A stretch of 53,765 nucleotides of DNA from Candidatus Phocaeicola faecipullorum (lineage in GTDB: Bacteria > Bacteroidota > Bacteroidia > Bacteroidales > Bacteroidaceae): NCBI GenBank assembly GCA_018884025.1, contig JAHLFB010000097.1, positions 1 through 53,765 on the forward strand. Reading direction: 5' to 3'. A program made the position numbers and the translations under genes. Every line of letters begins with the position of its first letter. Position 1 is the first letter of the stretch. Shown here piece by piece: positions 33,928 to 44,589 of the stretch. The notes under the pieces are model-generated. The model had not been told where the DNA came from and did not search any database. It saw nothing but the letters and a program-made list of their open reading frames with translations.

Positions 33928-35592
33928 ATGGAATTAAACAACAGCTTGATAGAATTAATAGAGAAAAGCATACAGAAAAACTGGGACGGAAATGCGCTTA
34001 CGGATTACAAGGGAGTAACCCTGCAATATAAAGACGTTGCCAGAAGAATAGAAAAGATGCACATCCTATTCCAGCACGCAGGAATAAAACCGGGAGACAA
34101 GATAGCCTTGTGCGGGCGTAACAGTGCAAACTGGACTGCCGTGTTCCTGTCCATTATAACTTACGGCGGTGTGGCCGTGCCAATCCTTCATGAATTCAAG
34201 CCCGACAACATACACCACATAGTAAACCATTCGGAGTCGAGAATGCTGTTCGCAGGCGACCAGATATGGGAAAACCTGAACGAAGCGTGCATGCCGCTGC
34301 TGGAGGGAATAATCGAACTTAAAAATTTCGACCTCGTAGTATCACGTTCAGAACAGCTTTCATACGCCAGAGAACACCTTAATGAGGAGTTCGGCAAAAA
34401 ATACCCCTGCCGTTTCAGAGCCGAGCAGGTATCATACCGGAAAGAGAAGCCTGAGGAACTGGCGGTAATCAACTACACTTCGGGAACTACAGGATATTCA
34501 AAAGGCGTAATGCTGCCATACAGAGCCATTACGTCGAACATAATGCATATACATTCTAAAGTCGGACTGAAATCAGGCGACAATATCGTATCCATGCTTC
34601 CGCTGGGACATATTTTCGGACTCGTGTTCGATTTTCTTTACGGTATTACCGTAGGAGCGCACCTATGGTTCCTTACACGCATGCCAAGCCCTAAGATAAT
34701 AGCAGAATCATTCTCTATAATAAAACCAAGGGTGATAGCCTGCGTACCGCTTATAGTAGAAAAGATTATCAAGAAAAACATACTGCCGCACGTTGACAAC
34801 AAACTCGGCAAACTTCTCCTTAACCTTCCTATCATAAGCGACAAGATAAAGGAACAGATACGCCATCAGGCCATGGAGGCTTTCGGAGGAAACTTTATAG
34901 AGATAGTCATAGGAGGAGCTCCGTTCAATGCCGAAGTGGAAGCGTTCCTCAGAAAAATAAATTTCCCTTACACCATAGCATACGGTATGACGGAATGTGC
35001 GCCTCTTATATGCCACAGCCGTTGGGACGAAATCAAATATCAGTCATGCGGAAAAACCGTTGCCAACATGGAGACAAAAGTCATTTCGCCGGACCCGGAA
35101 ACAGTGCCAGGGGAACTTGTCTGCCGTGGAGAGAACGTGATGCTTGGATATTTCAAAAATGAGGAAGCCACCGCACAAGCCATAGACAGCGAAGGATGGC
35201 TCCACACCGGAGACATGGCTATAAAAGACCAGGAAGGCAATATCTTCATCAAAGGACGATGCAAGAACATGCTGCTTACATCTACCGGACAGAATATTTA
35301 TCCTGAAGAGATTGAAGCAAAACTGAACAATATGCCGTTCGTAAACGAATCGCTGATAATACTGAAGGGTGAAAAACTGGTGGCACTGGTATATCCAGAC
35401 AGCGACGACGCCTTCTCACACGGAATGTCCATGAAGCAGCTTGCCGAGGCGATAGAACAAAACAGAATTGAACTAAACAAGACACTGCCGGCATACTCAC
35501 AGATTACTAAAGTCAAACTCTATCCGGAAGAGTTCGAGAAGACAGCCAAGAAGAGTATAAAGAGATTTTTATATCAGAACATAGATGAATAA
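33928..35592 (+). CDS. AMP-forming long-chain fatty acid-CoA ligase-like protein
   Basis: Encodes 554 residues. The ATP/AMP-binding loop INYTSGTTGYSKGVML (about 184-199) and YGMTECAPLI (about 354-363) identify an ANL-superfamily adenylating enzyme. The later GWLHTGDMA and GRCKNMLLTSTGQNIYPEEI close the active site. The family activates fatty acids as acyl-AMP and then acyl-CoA (or acyl-ACP). There is no signal peptide, so it acts at the inner face of the membrane or in the cytoplasm. The end overlaps the metal-chaperone GTPase gene by eight bases. The substrate is not determined. Confidence 0.9.
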   Translation: MELNNSLIELIEKSIQKNWDGNALTDYKGVTLQYKDVARRIEKMHILFQHAGIKPGDKIALCGRNSANWTAVFLSIITYGGVAVPILHEFKPDNIHHIVNHSESRMLFAGDQIWENLNEACMPLLEGIIELKNFDLVVSRSEQLSYAREHLNEEFGKKYPCRFRAEQVSYRKEKPEELAVINYTSGTTGYSKGVMLPYRAITSNIMHIHSKVGLKSGDNIVSMLPLGHIFGLVFDFLYGITVGAHLWFLTRMPSPKIIAESFSIIKPRVIACVPLIVEKIIKKNILPHVDNKLGKLLLNLPIISDKIKEQIRHQAMEAFGGNFIEIVIGGAPFNAEVEAFLRKINFPYTIAYGMTECAPLICHSRWDEIKYQSCGKTVANMETKVISPDPETVPGELVCRGENVMLGYFKNEEATAQAIDSEGWLHTGDMAIKDQEGNIFIKGRCKNMLLTSTGQNIYPEEIEAKLNNMPFVNESLIILKGEKLVALVYPDSDDAFSHGMSMKQLAEAIEQNRIELNKTLPAYSQITKVKLYPEEFEKTAKKSIKRFLYQNIDE

Positions 35593-36823
35593 AGTTAAAG
35601 ATGTCCCGGTGCTCCTCCTGACAGGATACCTGGGAAGCGGGAAAACCACACTCGTAAACAAAATACTTTCAAACAAGAAAGGCATCAGGTTTGCCGTCAT
35701 AGTAAACGATATAGGCGAAGTAAACATTGATGCAGACCTGATACAGCGTCAGGGAGTGGTAGGCATGAACGACGACAGCCTTGTAGCGCTCCAGAACGGA
35801 TGCATATGCTGTACGCTCAGAACAGACCTGATAGAACAGATACAGGGAATACTGAAAACTGAAAAGTTCGACTATATAGTGATAGAAGCCAGCGGAATAT
35901 GCGAGCCTGAATCAATAGCCGACACCATTTGCTCCATTCCACAACTTGGCGGAGCATATACCAGATACGGCATCCCTCGTCTGGATGCGGTAGTCACAGT
36001 GGTTGACGCGCTCAGGATGAGAGACGAGTTCTGCTGTGCGGAAAGTCTGACAAGCAAAGACCTATCGGAAGACGACATAGAAAACCTGCTTATCCATCAG
36101 ATAGAATTCTGTAATATAGTTTTACTAAACAAGGCTTCCGAAGTAAGCCGTGACGAACTAGAGACAATACACCGTATAGTAAAGACATTACAGCCGTCGG
36201 CAGAAATAATGGAATGCGATTATGCCGATATAGACCTTAACCGCATAATATCCACTTCAATGTTCAGATACGAGCAGGTGGCTGCCTCTGCCGGATGGGT
36301 ACAGGAACTAGGCAAACAGGTTTCGGAAGAAGATACTGACGAACACTGCCACCATCATCACCACGAGGATTGCGACTGCCATCACGAAGGGCATCACCAC
36401 CACGACGGAGAGTGTTCATGCGGACATCATCACCATCACGAAAGCGAGACAGAAGAATACGGCATAAGCACACTGCTATATTTCAGACGCGCGGCATTCG
36501 ACATGAACCGTTTCGATTATTTCATTTCAGCACGATGGCCAAAGAATGTTATCCGTGCCAAAGGAGTATGCTATTTCAGCGACCAGCCGGAAATGTCGTA
36601 CCTCTTTGAGCAGGCAGGCAGACAGAAACAGATTTCCGAAGCCGGACTGTGGTATGCCACTCTGCCTGAAGCCGACATCAAAAGACTGATGGAACAGGAG
36701 CCGAGACTGATGAGAGACTGGAACGAAAAATACGGCGACAGAATGCAGAAAATAGTATTCATAGGCAAGGACATGGACAAGGAACAACTGGTAAAAGAAC
36801 TTGACGCATGTCTGGAAAAGTAA
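35585..36823 (+). CDS. COG0523/CobW-family GTPase metallochaperone with histidine-rich region
   Basis: Encodes 412 residues. GYLGSGKTTLVNKIL (about 14-28) is the P-loop, ALQNGCICCTLRTDL carries the CxCC metal-binding motif, and LLNKASEV fits the guanine-specificity strand. The central insert (about 255-295) is very rich in His, Asp and Cys (for example CHHHHHEDCDCHHEG and CSCGHHHHHES), which suggests storage or transfer of zinc or another metal. The C-terminal CobW_C domain follows. It overlaps the acyl-CoA ligase gene and is followed by tex. A zinc-delivery GTPase is the likeliest role; cobalamin or nickel use cannot be excluded. Confidence 0.9.
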   Translation: MNKVKDVPVLLLTGYLGSGKTTLVNKILSNKKGIRFAVIVNDIGEVNIDADLIQRQGVVGMNDDSLVALQNGCICCTLRTDLIEQIQGILKTEKFDYIVIEASGICEPESIADTICSIPQLGGAYTRYGIPRLDAVVTVVDALRMRDEFCCAESLTSKDLSEDDIENLLIHQIEFCNIVLLNKASEVSRDELETIHRIVKTLQPSAEIMECDYADIDLNRIISTSMFRYEQVAASAGWVQELGKQVSEEDTDEHCHHHHHEDCDCHHEGHHHHDGECSCGHHHHHESETEEYGISTLLYFRRAAFDMNRFDYFISARWPKNVIRAKGVCYFSDQPEMSYLFEQAGRQKQISEAGLWYATLPEADIKRLMEQEPRLMRDWNEKYGDRMQKIVFIGKDMDKEQLVKELDACLEK

Positions 36824-36863
36824 AGAATGTAGAGAAAGTAAAGAAGTTAGAGAAGTTAAGACC
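36824..36863 (+). repeat. Short imperfect AAAG/TTAGAG repeat before tex
   Basis: The 40-base junction consists of repeated words such as GTAGAGAAAG, GTAAAGAAG and TTAGAGAAGTTAAG, ending one base before the tex ATG context. It is purine-rich and could slip in replication. Upstream in-frame ATGs fall inside the preceding gene. Confidence 0.55.
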
Positions 36864-38999
36864 ATGGAACAATTCAGCAAGATGATAGCTGCTGCCATGA
36901 AGTTGCAGGAGCACAGGGTGGAAAACACTCTTAAGCTTCTTCAGGGCGGGGCAACCATACCTTTCATAAGCCGATACAGAAAAGAGGCTACAGGAGGTAT
37001 GGACGAGGTGCAGATAAGCGAAATAAACGACAGATACGAGAAACTGTGCGAACTTGCGAAACGCAAGGAAACCATCATTTCCACTATAGAGGAACAGGGC
37101 AAGATGACTGCCGATTTGAAGAACAGAATCGACAACTGCTGGGACTCTACAGAACTGGAGGATATCTATCTCCCTTTCAAGCCAAAGAGAAAAACGAGAG
37201 CCGAGGCCGCACGCCAGAAAGGTCTTGAACCGCTTGCAATCATCCTTATGATGCAGCGAGAGAACAACCTTATGGCAAAAGCAGCTCAGTTCGTAAAAGG
37301 TGAGGTAAAGGACGAAGAAGACGCACTGAAAGGTGCGCGCGATATCATAGCCGAACAGATAAACGAAGACGAGAGAGCAAGAAACCAGATAAGAAATATA
37401 TTTACACGTCAGGCCATCATCACAGCCAAAGTGGTGAAAGGCAAAGAGAAAGAGGAAGATGCCGCAAAATATCGCGACTATTTCGATTTCAGCGAGCCAC
37501 TGAAACGTTGCACATCGCATCGTCTGCTTGCCATACGCCGTGGTGAGGCTGAAGGAATTCTTAAAGTAACTATCTCACCGGAGGAAGACGATGAATGTAC
37601 CGACAGACTCGAACGTCAGTTTGTAAGAGGCAACGGCGAATGTTCTTCGCAAGTGGCCGAAGCGGTAAAGGATGCTTACAAGCGTCTGCTTAAACCGGCT
37701 ATAGAAACTGAGTTCTCAGCCATCAGCAAAGAGAAAGCAGATGAAGAGGCCATCCGTGTATTTGCGGAGAACCTGCGTCAGTTGCTTCTGGCTCCCCCAT
37801 TGGGACAGAAACGTGTGATGGGTATCGACCCCGGTTTCAGAACCGGCTGCAAGGTAGTATGTCTGGATGCGCAGGGAACATTGCTCCATAATGAAGCAAT
37901 ATATCCTCATCCGCCTAAATCGGAAGAGGCACTGGCAGCAAGAAAGATTGTGAAACTCGTTGAACAATATAAGATAGAGGCCATAGCCATAGGAAACGGA
38001 ACTGCAAGCCGCGAGACAGAACGTTTCGTAACGTCACAAAGATACGACCGTGAAGTGCAGGTGTTCGTGGTGAGCGAAGACGGTGCTTCCATCTATTCGG
38101 CATCAAAAAACGCACGCGAGGAGTTCCCCAATTACGACGTAACTGTGCGTGGTGCAGTCTCCATAGGCCGCCGTCTGATGGACCCGTTGGCAGAACTTGT
38201 AAAGATTGATGCCAAATCCATCGGTGTAGGACAGTATCAGCACGATGTTGACCAGACTAAGCTGAAGGAGTCGCTCGACCGTACAGTAGAGAGTTGCGTA
38301 AACCTTGTCGGAGTAAATCTGAATACGGCAAGCAAACATCTGCTTACATACGTGTCCGGACTTGGTCCTTCACTGGCTCAGAATATTGTGGACTACAGAA
38401 CAGAGAACGGACCTTTCGCATCACGAAAAGAGCTTCTGAAAGTTCCCCGCATGGGTGCCAAAGCATTTGAGCAGTGCGCCGGATTCCTTAGAATACCGGG
38501 AGCAGACAATCCGCTTGACAACTCCGCCGTGCATCCTGAAAGCTACGCCATAGTGGAGAAGATGGCAAAGGACATGAAATGCACCGTTGCCGACCTGATA
38601 AAGGACAAGGAGCTGAGAGCTAAAATCGACATAAAGAAATACGTTACAGATACCGTAGGCCTCCCTACCCTGAACGACATAATGAAGGAACTGGACAAAC
38701 CGGGAAGAGACCCTCGCCAGCAAATCCAGGTGTTCGAGTTCGACAAGAATGTAAAAACACTTGACGACCTCCGCGAAGGCATGGAACTGCCGGGCATAGT
38801 GACGAACATCACCAACTTCGGCTGTTTCGTAGATATAGGTATAAAGGAGAACGGCCTTGTACACATCTCACAGCTTGCTGACAAGTTCGTGAGCGACCCT
38901 ACCACAGTGGTCAGCATACACCAGCACGTACGCGTAAAAGTAATGGGTATAGACCATGAGAGGAAGCGTGTACAGCTTACGATGAAAGGGATAAAATAA
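36864..38999 (+). CDS. tex: Tex-family RNA-binding transcription accessory protein
   Basis: Encodes 711 residues from the ATG at 36864 (MEQFSKMIAAAM), which follows ACC and matches family starts; an ATG 21 codons upstream overlaps the previous gene and adds repeat-coded residues, so I reject it. Domains in order: N-terminal helical Tex part with TIPFISRYRKEATGGMDEVQ, YqgF-like RNase H fold (VMGIDPGFRTGCKVV, about 313-327), helix-hairpin-helix (VGVNLNTASKHLL, then VPRMGAKAFEQCAGFLRI) and a C-terminal S1 domain (GIVTNITNFGCFVDIGIKE). It probably acts on nascent RNA or transcription complexes. A long perfect hairpin terminates it. Confidence 0.95.
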   Translation: MEQFSKMIAAAMKLQEHRVENTLKLLQGGATIPFISRYRKEATGGMDEVQISEINDRYEKLCELAKRKETIISTIEEQGKMTADLKNRIDNCWDSTELEDIYLPFKPKRKTRAEAARQKGLEPLAIILMMQRENNLMAKAAQFVKGEVKDEEDALKGARDIIAEQINEDERARNQIRNIFTRQAIITAKVVKGKEKEEDAAKYRDYFDFSEPLKRCTSHRLLAIRRGEAEGILKVTISPEEDDECTDRLERQFVRGNGECSSQVAEAVKDAYKRLLKPAIETEFSAISKEKADEEAIRVFAENLRQLLLAPPLGQKRVMGIDPGFRTGCKVVCLDAQGTLLHNEAIYPHPPKSEEALAARKIVKLVEQYKIEAIAIGNGTASRETERFVTSQRYDREVQVFVVSEDGASIYSASKNAREEFPNYDVTVRGAVSIGRRLMDPLAELVKIDAKSIGVGQYQHDVDQTKLKESLDRTVESCVNLVGVNLNTASKHLLTYVSGLGPSLAQNIVDYRTENGPFASRKELLKVPRMGAKAFEQCAGFLRIPGADNPLDNSAVHPESYAIVEKMAKDMKCTVADLIKDKELRAKIDIKKYVTDTVGLPTLNDIMKELDKPGRDPRQQIQVFEFDKNVKTLDDLREGMELPGIVTNITNFGCFVDIGIKENGLVHISQLADKFVSDPTTVVSIHQHVRVKVMGIDHERKRVQLTMKGIK

Positions 39000-39005
39000 A
39001 CATAC

Positions 39006-39065
39006 ATAAAAGGAAAAATCCATGAAGATTAAATGTTTATTATCTTCATGGATTTTTCCTTTTAT
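39006..39065. terminator. Long perfect hairpin downstream of tex
   Basis: A 24-base arm (39006-39029) pairs perfectly with 39042-39065 around a 12-base loop. The arms contain AAAAGGAAAAATCC and its complement. It lies between convergent genes and should stop transcription from both sides. Confidence 0.85.
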
Positions 39066-39080
39066 ATAATATTGTTTCTA

Positions 39081-40283
39081 TTAGTATAAGAACTCATAAA
39101 TTCTATAATTTTCATATCCATTATATGATTCTTTAATTGTAAGTTTAGTCATTCTATCCTTATCGTCAAACTCATAACTGAACGTATCCGGTTTTTTGAC
39201 AGTATCATAATGTTTAAATTTTAATGTCGCAACCTCTGGCATATAATCACCTGTTTTTCCCATTACTCCTATATGAAATAGTATTGAATTATTATCCTGA
39301 AAAGGCATGATATAAGCCATTATATCAATATTTCCATTATTCGGATATTCATGTGCATATCCTGTTTCTAAATCAACTTCATAAGTACATGCATCGGAAT
39401 AACTATCTGGATTGTAATCCTCATATTCATATGTTTCAAATAAACCTCCATTATAAGAAATAGTCTCAGTATTTTTAACTCCATTTTCCTTGTACATTTC
39501 CTTTTTAACAAGACGTCCTTCTTCGTTGTATTCAAAATCATACAATTTTTCTTTTGAAAATCCCGTTATTCTATGAAGTTGTATAGCATTTCCTACTTCA
39601 TTCAAACTTACTTCATATAAAAATGTACCTGATTCTTCGGATTCAGGTTGTTCATCGACCTCGGTTATTTCGATTTTATCTCCAGAATAAACATAAGTAT
39701 AAGTTTGTCTTGGAATACCACCATTTTCAGGTTCAGTTACCATTTCTATAGTCCTACCTTCTTTATCATATTTATATTTGGCAATATAAGGCTTGGCACT
39801 AGTATAAGATTGATCCGTATTAGTAGTTTCTTCTCTAAACTTCATCATCTTCACCAACTTGCTATCATCTGTTTCATTTCCTCCATCCTCATTTCCATCA
39901 GCAGACGGTTTTTGCTCCACTGTAATAGTGATAGTAGTATCTCCACAAACAATAACGATTTCAGCCTTACGTGTTTCTGACGTTTCATTATCCTTAATAG
40001 TAAGAGTAAGTGTAATCTCACCTGCATTTCCACTATATTTATCCAGTGTCAACCAGTCAACTTCACTGCCACTCCGGGCTGCAGAAGTTTCTTTCACACT
40101 TGCTGTCCATGGCGCGGATGCCACAAACTTTATTTCCTTTACGCTGTTTGTTTCTCCATCACCAAATACTATCTCAGTCGGAATACCATCAGCCAACTTC
40201 AATTGAGACGGATTGTCTTCCCCTTCACTACATGCACTGAATGTCAGTGCAGCACACAATAACAAATAATAAAAAGATTTCAT
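39081..40283 (-). CDS. BACON-domain lipoprotein with DUF4595-like repeats
   Basis: Encodes 400 residues from the ATG at 40283 (MKSFYYLLLCAAL, lipobox FSAC); a longer frame lacks a proper signal. Residues 30-125 form a BACON-like Ig domain: EIKFVASAPWTASVKE, VDWLTLDKYSGNAGE and ITITVEQKP at the end. The rest has short YD-like repeats (IAKYKYDKEGR, YDFEYNEEGRLVKKEMY, FSYEFDDKDRMTKL), as in DUF4595 proteins. It is probably surface-exposed or periplasmic, with glycan or protein binding as a loose possibility. A similar repeat protein is encoded at 45661-46497. It has its own promoter. Confidence 0.8.
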   Translation of the reverse strand: MKSFYYLLLCAALTFSACSEGEDNPSQLKLADGIPTEIVFGDGETNSVKEIKFVASAPWTASVKETSAARSGSEVDWLTLDKYSGNAGEITLTLTIKDNETSETRKAEIVIVCGDTTITITVEQKPSADGNEDGGNETDDSKLVKMMKFREETTNTDQSYTSAKPYIAKYKYDKEGRTIEMVTEPENGGIPRQTYTYVYSGDKIEITEVDEQPESEESGTFLYEVSLNEVGNAIQLHRITGFSKEKLYDFEYNEEGRLVKKEMYKENGVKNTETISYNGGLFETYEYEDYNPDSYSDACTYEVDLETGYAHEYPNNGNIDIMAYIMPFQDNNSILFHIGVMGKTGDYMPEVATLKFKHYDTVKKPDTFSYEFDDKDRMTKLTIKESYNGYENYRIYEFLY

Positions 40284-40305
40284 ATTAACTATATTTAGAT
40301 TTTTA

Positions 40306-40313
40306 CAAAAATA
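40306..40313 (-). promoter_or_regulatory. -7 box of the BACON lipoprotein gene
   Basis: TATTTTTG on the minus strand matches TAnnTTTG, 22 bases before the ATG at 40283. Confidence 0.6.
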
Positions 40314-40598
40314 CAATAACAATTACACATATATTTCACCGAAAACAGTGATTTCAAAACGCTTAGTCATTTTAAAAACCTGTACGGACGAACTGAAGTG
40401 TACTGAATTTGGTTGTCAGTTTGTGTTGTAATTCCTGACCAAGTTGACTGGTTAAACATTATATTCCTAAAAAGGTTGTCAGTCATGCAAAAGTACAACA
40501 AAATTAGCTTTCTTACAACCTGCGACTTCAAAAAAATCATCGCTTGGGGAGCGCCGTGCGGCAAGGGGCGTGAGCACACGTCCCGACGAGCACATCCA

Positions 40599-41429
40599 TC
40601 AGTTATGTTTATAATTCATGAGTGGGTTTACACTTTTTCCTGTCATTATCTCCATTGGGGTTTTCATTCCAAGTGCCTTATGTGGTCTGGCATTATTATA
40701 CATTTCAATGGACTTACTTATAGCTTCCTGTGCCTGTTCAAAGCTCAGATTTCCATCATTGAAGAGCCATCCGTTTTTTAGCGTATTGTTCATTCTCTCT
40801 GCAAGAGCATTATGAAGCGGATCACCGGTCTGTGTCATACTTATTCTTATGTTATTGGACAACAGAGTTTTTGTATATTCCTTCGAGGCATACTGTATTC
40901 CTCTGTCAGAGTGATGTATCATGTTGCTTATGTTTATGCCATATCTATGATATGTGTCAATTGCCTGGTTTATAGCATTCAACGGACCTTCTGTTTCCAG
41001 TGTTCTACTCAGACAATAGCCTACGATATACCTGCTGTATGCATCCGTAACAAGTGACAGATAGGCGAATCCTTCCAATGTATATACATAAGTGATGTCA
41101 CATACCACCAGGGAGCCATTCCTGACAGGTTTAAACTTCGGAGAGGTATTTATCAAATCCTCATAAAGACGGTAACCATGTCCTGAATAAGTAGTACGGG
41201 GACGATATTTCGTTCTTCTCAACATCAGACCGTTTGAACGGAGAATATTATAGAACTTGTCTCTGCCTATTATAAACTTATCTTTAAAACGCTCACGGCA
41301 TCCTGATTTGGGAAGATGTCCATTTTCACGAATATACATGCAGAAAAGCACTATACTGGCCGTCAGAATATCTAATTCTGAAGATGTGTCGTTATGTTTA
41401 TAGTATCCCTGTGCCGATATGCCAAGCAA
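40599..41429 (-). CDS. IS3-family transposase OrfB (integrase domain, made by frameshift)
   Basis: The listed part has 276 residues; the frame is open further upstream to the shift site at about 41498, so the natural product is an OrfAB fusion. It has an HTH_21-like start, then the rve integrase core: VCDITYVYT (first Asp), IHHSDRGIQYAS (second Asp) and NALAERMNNTLKNGW (Glu), the complete DDE set. It carries out strand cutting and joining of the IS. Nothing suggests inactivation. Confidence 0.93.
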   Translation of the reverse strand: MLGISAQGYYKHNDTSSELDILTASIVLFCMYIRENGHLPKSGCRERFKDKFIIGRDKFYNILRSNGLMLRRTKYRPRTTYSGHGYRLYEDLINTSPKFKPVRNGSLVVCDITYVYTLEGFAYLSLVTDAYSRYIVGYCLSRTLETEGPLNAINQAIDTYHRYGINISNMIHHSDRGIQYASKEYTKTLLSNNIRISMTQTGDPLHNALAERMNNTLKNGWLFNDGNLSFEQAQEAISKSIEMYNNARPHKALGMKTPMEIMTGKSVNPLMNYKHN

Positions 41430-41482
41430 CCGGCAGAGTGGGCGTACGGGATATCTATTCCCACTCTGCGATAATCTTCTGA

Positions 41483-41839
41483 TTACTTGGCATCTGAGTT
41501 TTTTCTTACAGGAATATTATATGTCTTCTCCGCAAGATCTATCATACAGTCGTATGCATCACGTGCCATGTTTGAACGTTTCAGTTCTGCTTCCAGGGAC
41601 TTTATCTTCTTTTCCAGTTCATATATCTGGTCATGAAGCTCCTGTTCTGTCTGACTTAATTTCTTACTCATAACGGGACTTGGTTTATCTTCAAGCCCAA
41701 AGATACGAAGCCAACGCTGAATTGTAGTCCTCTTAAGACCTTTTTCTCGTTCAAATTGACTTTGATTAAACGAAGAGGACAAATATTCCTCCAAATAAGA
41801 TAAACATTCTTCTTTTGAATACTTTCGATATTCACGCAT
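41483..41839 (-). CDS. IS3-family transposase OrfA (helix-turn-helix)
   Basis: Encodes 118 residues. The N-terminal half is a helix-turn-helix (FEREKGLKRTTIQRWLRIFG) that would bind the IS ends. A leucine-zipper-like helix follows (LHDQIYELEKKIKSLEAELK). It ends at TAA shortly after a slippery sequence where part of the ribosomes can shift into OrfB. Confidence 0.92.
   Translation of the reverse strand: MREYRKYSKEECLSYLEEYLSSSFNQSQFEREKGLKRTTIQRWLRIFGLEDKPSPVMSKKLSQTEQELHDQIYELEKKIKSLEAELKRSNMARDAYDCMIDLAEKTYNIPVRKNSDAK
41498..41504 (-). other. Programmed -1 frameshift heptamer A AAA AAC
   Basis: In the OrfA frame the codons AGA AAA AAC contain the heptamer A AAA AAC. A -1 slip here continues as CTC AGA TGC CAA and stays open through CTT GGC ATA TCG into OrfB, so an OrfAB fusion is readable without a stop. 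Confidence 0.8.
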
Positions 41840-41879
41840 GTTACTAAATAATTTGTGTCAACTTATTTAGTACACTACA

Positions 41880-42556
41880 ATACCCACAGTTATACGCTTT
41901 ACATATGGCTTCTGCCGGGATACATAGTAGGCGCCATAATATGTTTCTGGTGGTTCCGCTGGCAGAGATGGCGTTTCAGATTCCTAATAGCCGGCGGAAT
42001 GGCATGTTTTGCCTTTTTCTTCGGTTCCATGTATTTCACCGTCTCGCCCGACAGCACATACGAAATGCTGTTCTTCCCACTTTTCATGCGTGGACTGGGG
42101 ATGCTTACACTTATAATAGCATTCGCCCTCTTTGCCGTAGAGGACTTGCCGCCTAAATATCTGCTGTCGAACGCCTTCTTCCTTATTACGTTCCGTTCGG
42201 TACTGACTCCGGTCATGGCATCCGCATTCTACAGCAATGTACTCTACCGCCTGCAACAGAAATACATGGTGCAGCTGTCGGAGAATATCACCCTTACCGA
42301 CCCTCTGTCGGCATCACGATATACCTCTGCACTCACAGAGAACCTGCAACACGGATATGGCATAAACGAGGCTACACAACTGGCTACAAACACCATGAAC
42401 AGCATATTGCAACAGCAGGCCACACTTCTGGCACTGAAACACATGCTCGGATGGCTGTTCTTCATAACGCTTGTAATAGCCATAGTCTCACGCTTTATTC
42501 CTTTCCATAAGACAGTACGTGTACCTGTAATCCATACAGGCGAGGATATGGTATAA
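41880..42556 (+). pseudogene. C-terminal remnant of an MFS (DHA2/EmrB-like) transporter
   Basis: The frame begins at the IS edge (the first few codons of the open frame, from 41855, are IS sequence) and gives about 225 residues of host protein. It has membrane segments such as LYIWLLPGYIVGAIICFWWF, FLIAGGMACFAFFFGSMYF and LGWLFFITLVIAIVSRFIPF. The stretch FFPLFMRGLGMLTLIIAFAL and the later VMASAFYSNVL match the last third of 14-helix drug-efflux MFS proteins. The N-terminal part is absent on the other side of the IS. It is therefore broken, most likely by an IS-mediated deletion. Confidence 0.82.
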
Positions 42557-42560
42557 AAAA

Positions 42561-42584
42561 ATGCAGTGGCTTTCGCCACTGCAT
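42561..42584 (-). terminator. Terminator of the carbohydrate esterase gene
   Basis: ATGCAGTGGC (42561-42570) pairs with GCCACTGCAT (42575-42584), a 10-pair stem with a GAAA loop on the minus strand, followed there by a run of seven T. It is well placed to end the minus-strand gene. Confidence 0.85.
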
Positions 42585-42607
42585 CACAATATATAAAATC
42601 CGGAAAT

Positions 42608-44566
<1,959 letters not shown>

Positions 44567-44589
44567 TCATTCTTTTAAAGGTTGTAATA

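Larger units (their letters stand above)
40394..41879 (-). mobile_element. IS3-family insertion sequence (about 1.49 kb)
   Basis: The element has two overlapping transposase frames and imperfect terminal inverted repeats: TGAAGTGTACTGAATTT at the left (from 40394) and TGTAGTGTACTAAATAAG at the right when read inward from 41879. The ends are TG...CA, as in IS3 elements. About 205 bases without a gene separate the transposase stop from the left end. The neighbouring triplets (AAC at left, ATA at right) are not a target duplication, and the flanks belong to different genes, which suggests a rearrangement after insertion. Confidence 0.85.

Noticed and set aside
36801-36863. Longer start for tex
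   Set aside because: It would overlap the previous gene and add 21 residues encoded by a simple repeat; the family start fits the ATG at 36864.
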